Source: Phycisphaerae bacterium
GTDB lineage: Bacteria > Planctomycetota > Phycisphaerae > UBA1845 > PWPN01
NCBI GenBank assembly: GCA_035384605.1
Contig: DAOOIV010000176.1
Coordinates: forward strand, 1 to 7,249
DNA length: 7,249 nucleotides
Reading direction: 5' to 3'
Shown: positions 5,430-7,249 of the stretch, piece by piece
How positions within the stretch are numbered: position 1 is the first letter of the stretch
How the letters are laid out: every line of letters begins with the position of its first letter
Translations under genes and position numbers: made by a program
Notes under the pieces: generated by a model
What the model was told of the DNA's origin: nothing
Databases searched by the model: none
The model's input: only the letters and a program-made list of their open reading frames with translations

Positions 5430-6545
5430 ATGTCTTTAAGAAGCGGTACATGCGTCGGTTTGTTGTGCTGCATTGCTCTCACAGGATGTTCCGAGACGGT
5501 GTTGACCGATCCGCCGGCTCCGCCGGCGAAAGAGCCGAGTAATCAGGCGTCTGTCCCACAGGCTTACGATTATGTTCACACCGTTCGCCAACGGGGTGGC
5601 GGCGATCCCAAGTTCCGGATCGCCGTGGCAATCATCCGTTTCGAGGACACGATTCCGGTGCACGATGTTCCTTTCGGTGATGAATACCAGCCGCTGCAAA
5701 CGCAGCGGGGAGAAGTGAACATCAATGTCGAGATCAATACCAGCAAGGGAAACATCGTCGGCGGTCACAGACAAGATGGCCTGGGGCCAGCGAGTCGTCA
5801 CATGCTGAGGCGTTCGTTACTCGAGAGCGGTGCCTTCGCCGTGATCGAGCGGGAGCGTATCCTGGAGATCCTGAGAGAGATTAAGTTTTCCAAGACACAG
5901 TATGCGGATCCCGACACCGCAGCCAAGGATGGATCGTTGATCGCCGTGCGCTATCTCATTGACGGCAGGATCGGCTTTGCAGTGGCGGAGTCGAAAAGCC
6001 CGGGATCCTCCGGTGCGGGCGGGGTAATCATGGGCCCGCGAAACGTCTACGATTCCGGAACAGTGCAGCAGCGCGCCGACATGGCAATGATTAACGCGGC
6101 CGCCCGGGATCGCGCACGATCCAAGGCAGAGGAAAACTACCGATTGACATGCCAACTTGCAGCTTTCGATGCATACACGGGTGAAGTCGCGACCGACGTC
6201 ACAGGTGAGGGCAAGACTCTTCAGGCAGCCATCGACGACGCCGTGGGCCAGTTGGTCAGTTCACTCACAGGGCTGGACCGCGGAGTGCGCGTAGCTGCGG
6301 TCGCGGGCGATGTGGTCTATTTGGACGTCGGTTTGGGCGCCAACATGGCCGCAGGTGGTCGTTTTCGGATCATGCACGCCGGCGAACCGGTTCGGGACCA
6401 GTTTAACAGGGTAATCGGATTCGAGGAAAGCGACGGTGGCGAAGTCGAAGTAGTCGAAGTGAGGGATCTCATGTCTATTGCCAAGGTCATCACGGCCGGC
6501 AATTGTGCTAGAGGAGACCGGGCGACCCCGATCGTCGGGGAATAA
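5430..6545 (+). CDS. CsgG-family lipoprotein with C-terminal FlgT_C-like domain
   Basis: This 371-residue lipoprotein has the lipobox LTGC with Cys at residue 20, followed by Ser, so outer-membrane sorting is expected. A CsgG-type domain begins with FRIAVAIIRFED (residue 62). It continues through the R-LLESGAFAVIERERILEIL helix and YLIDGRIGFAV, and ends at a strand-helix pair (LAAFDAYTGEV...AIDDAVGQLVSSL). Residues from about 284 form a second domain, RVAAVAGDVVYLDVGLG...GRFRIMHAGEPVRD...VEVVEVRD, resembling the FlgT C-terminal domain. CsgG of E. coli (277 residues) is the oligomeric curli export pore; this protein is longer and no curli subunit gene is nearby, so curli secretion is not implied. 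Related proteins often sit with LpoB-type genes and may build oligomers or scaffolds at the outer membrane. Residues 180-225 include a Gly/Ser stretch where CsgG would place its membrane-spanning hairpins. The start could equally be GTG 5427. Confidence 0.82.
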   Translation: MSLRSGTCVGLLCCIALTGCSETVLTDPPAPPAKEPSNQASVPQAYDYVHTVRQRGGGDPKFRIAVAIIRFEDTIPVHDVPFGDEYQPLQTQRGEVNINVEINTSKGNIVGGHRQDGLGPASRHMLRRSLLESGAFAVIERERILEILREIKFSKTQYADPDTAAKDGSLIAVRYLIDGRIGFAVAESKSPGSSGAGGVIMGPRNVYDSGTVQQRADMAMINAAARDRARSKAEENYRLTCQLAAFDAYTGEVATDVTGEGKTLQAAIDDAVGQLVSSLTGLDRGVRVAAVAGDVVYLDVGLGANMAAGGRFRIMHAGEPVRDQFNRVIGFEESDGGEVEVVEVRDLMSIAKVITAGNCARGDRATPIVGE

Positions 6546-6563
6546 TCGCCTGCGGGGGACGCC

Positions 6564-7214
6564 ATGGTGCGAGCAAGGGTTTTCGCGAACGGACTTGGCT
6601 GGGGCCCGGTGTTGATCTGCCTAGTTGTCGCCGGTTGCGCGCAGAAAGCGCCGATTCAGAAATTGCCGTTCACGGGGAAACCGGAGACGGCGCCGCCGGC
6701 CACCCGATCATACGCGGATCTGGTGAGGATCTGTCCAAGTAGCGCAGACAAGGTTGACGTTTCGGAGGAATGGAAGGCCATCGCGGACTCGGCCCCGGCG
6801 TGGGCTGCCGGTGTGTACGATACCGAAAGACCACTTCCCTGTTCTGCCTGGTACGAGTACCTGCGATCTGGGCAGGATTTCATGGGGAGCGCAGATCAGA
6901 CCCTCCTCAAGGCTTACGGCACTTTCGACAAGGAGGCTGAGAAGCAGGATGCGAGCTGCGCCTTGCGGCATCTTGCGGCGGGCACACTGGCTCTCGATTT
7001 GGGCATGCCCAGGCAGGCCCGCGACCATTTCCAGGAGGCGGTGCGCTGGATGGAGGAGCTGACCGACAAGGAGCTAGAGCAAAAAGCGGCGATGGGGCGC
7101 AGCGACGTGAAAATCTACAAGGGGGACTCACACGAACGCACGATGGTGCATTTTTATCTCGGGCTGATTGCCTATCAGCTCGGCGAGTACAAGGAGGTGC
7201 CAGCGTCGTTCTGA
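6564..7214 (+). CDS. COG3014-like helical-repeat lipoprotein, early stop near window edge
   Basis: The frame encodes 216 residues from ATG 6564, 18 nt after the CsgG-family gene, behind a G-rich but weak site (GGGGGA, 6554-6559). The lipobox VAGC gives Cys at residue 25, followed by Ala. The rest is mostly helical. A TPR-like pair LRHLAAGTLALDLG...ARDHFQEAVRWMEE spans 134-164. Residues 191-210, HERTMVHFYLGLIAYQLGEY, match the conserved core of COG3014 lipoproteins, which occur beside LpoB and YcfL in other bacteria. From memory those proteins run to roughly 400 residues or more, with repeats continuing after this core. Here TGA (7212-7214) interrupts what should be a repeat helix. Another frame is open from 7199 to the window end. 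A frameshift, a sequencing error near a contig end, or true truncation could explain it. Confidence 0.7.
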   Translation: MVRARVFANGLGWGPVLICLVVAGCAQKAPIQKLPFTGKPETAPPATRSYADLVRICPSSADKVDVSEEWKAIADSAPAWAAGVYDTERPLPCSAWYEYLRSGQDFMGSADQTLLKAYGTFDKEAEKQDASCALRHLAAGTLALDLGMPRQARDHFQEAVRWMEELTDKELEQKAAMGRSDVKIYKGDSHERTMVHFYLGLIAYQLGEYKEVPASF

Positions 7215-7249
7215 AAGTGCAGAGATTTCGCCGGTTTGAATATGTAGTC

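Noticed and set aside
5430..6545. Curli (csg) secretion operon
   Set aside because: No CsgA, CsgB, CsgE or CsgF-like gene is present, and the protein has an extra C-terminal domain and different neighbours.

Overview
The window looks like a chromosomal segment of a GC-rich planctomycete, most likely of the Phycisphaerae type. The main clue is the C-terminus of the first gene, a dockerin-like tail with acidic Ca-binding loops and a closing CxSGPxVPADPxC pattern that I associate with secreted proteins of that group. The lineage is an inference from motifs, not from a search. All six supported genes are on the + strand, and all six products carry export signals.

Layout. Bases 1-333 hold no convincing gene. 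They contain a 16-nt direct repeat, two mutually exclusive 10-bp hairpins and a separate 10-bp palindrome resembling a dispersed REP-like element. Next come two secreted proteins of unknown function. The first (334-2025) has two jelly-roll-like halves and the dockerin-like tail. The second (2263-3666) has two tandem beta-sandwich-like units. Each is followed by a GC-rich hairpin that could end its transcript. A 658-bp gap of lower GC (3667-4324) follows, with inverted repeats and a good sigma70-like promoter candidate.

From 4325 to the window end runs a tight cluster of four predicted outer-membrane lipoproteins: an LpoB-family protein, a YcfL (DUF1425) protein, a CsgG-family protein with an extra C-terminal FlgT_C-like domain, and a COG3014-like helical-repeat protein that stops early near the window edge. 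In gammaproteobacteria LpoB activates the peptidoglycan synthase PBP1B and ycfL lies beside lpoB. The same families grouped here without any visible synthase suggest a lipoprotein assembly at the outer membrane, but its target in this phylum cannot be read from the sequence.

I see no CRISPR array, tRNA, rRNA, transposase or phage gene. The points most worth a second look are the four-lipoprotein cluster, the early stop in its last gene, and the palindromic block at the left edge.
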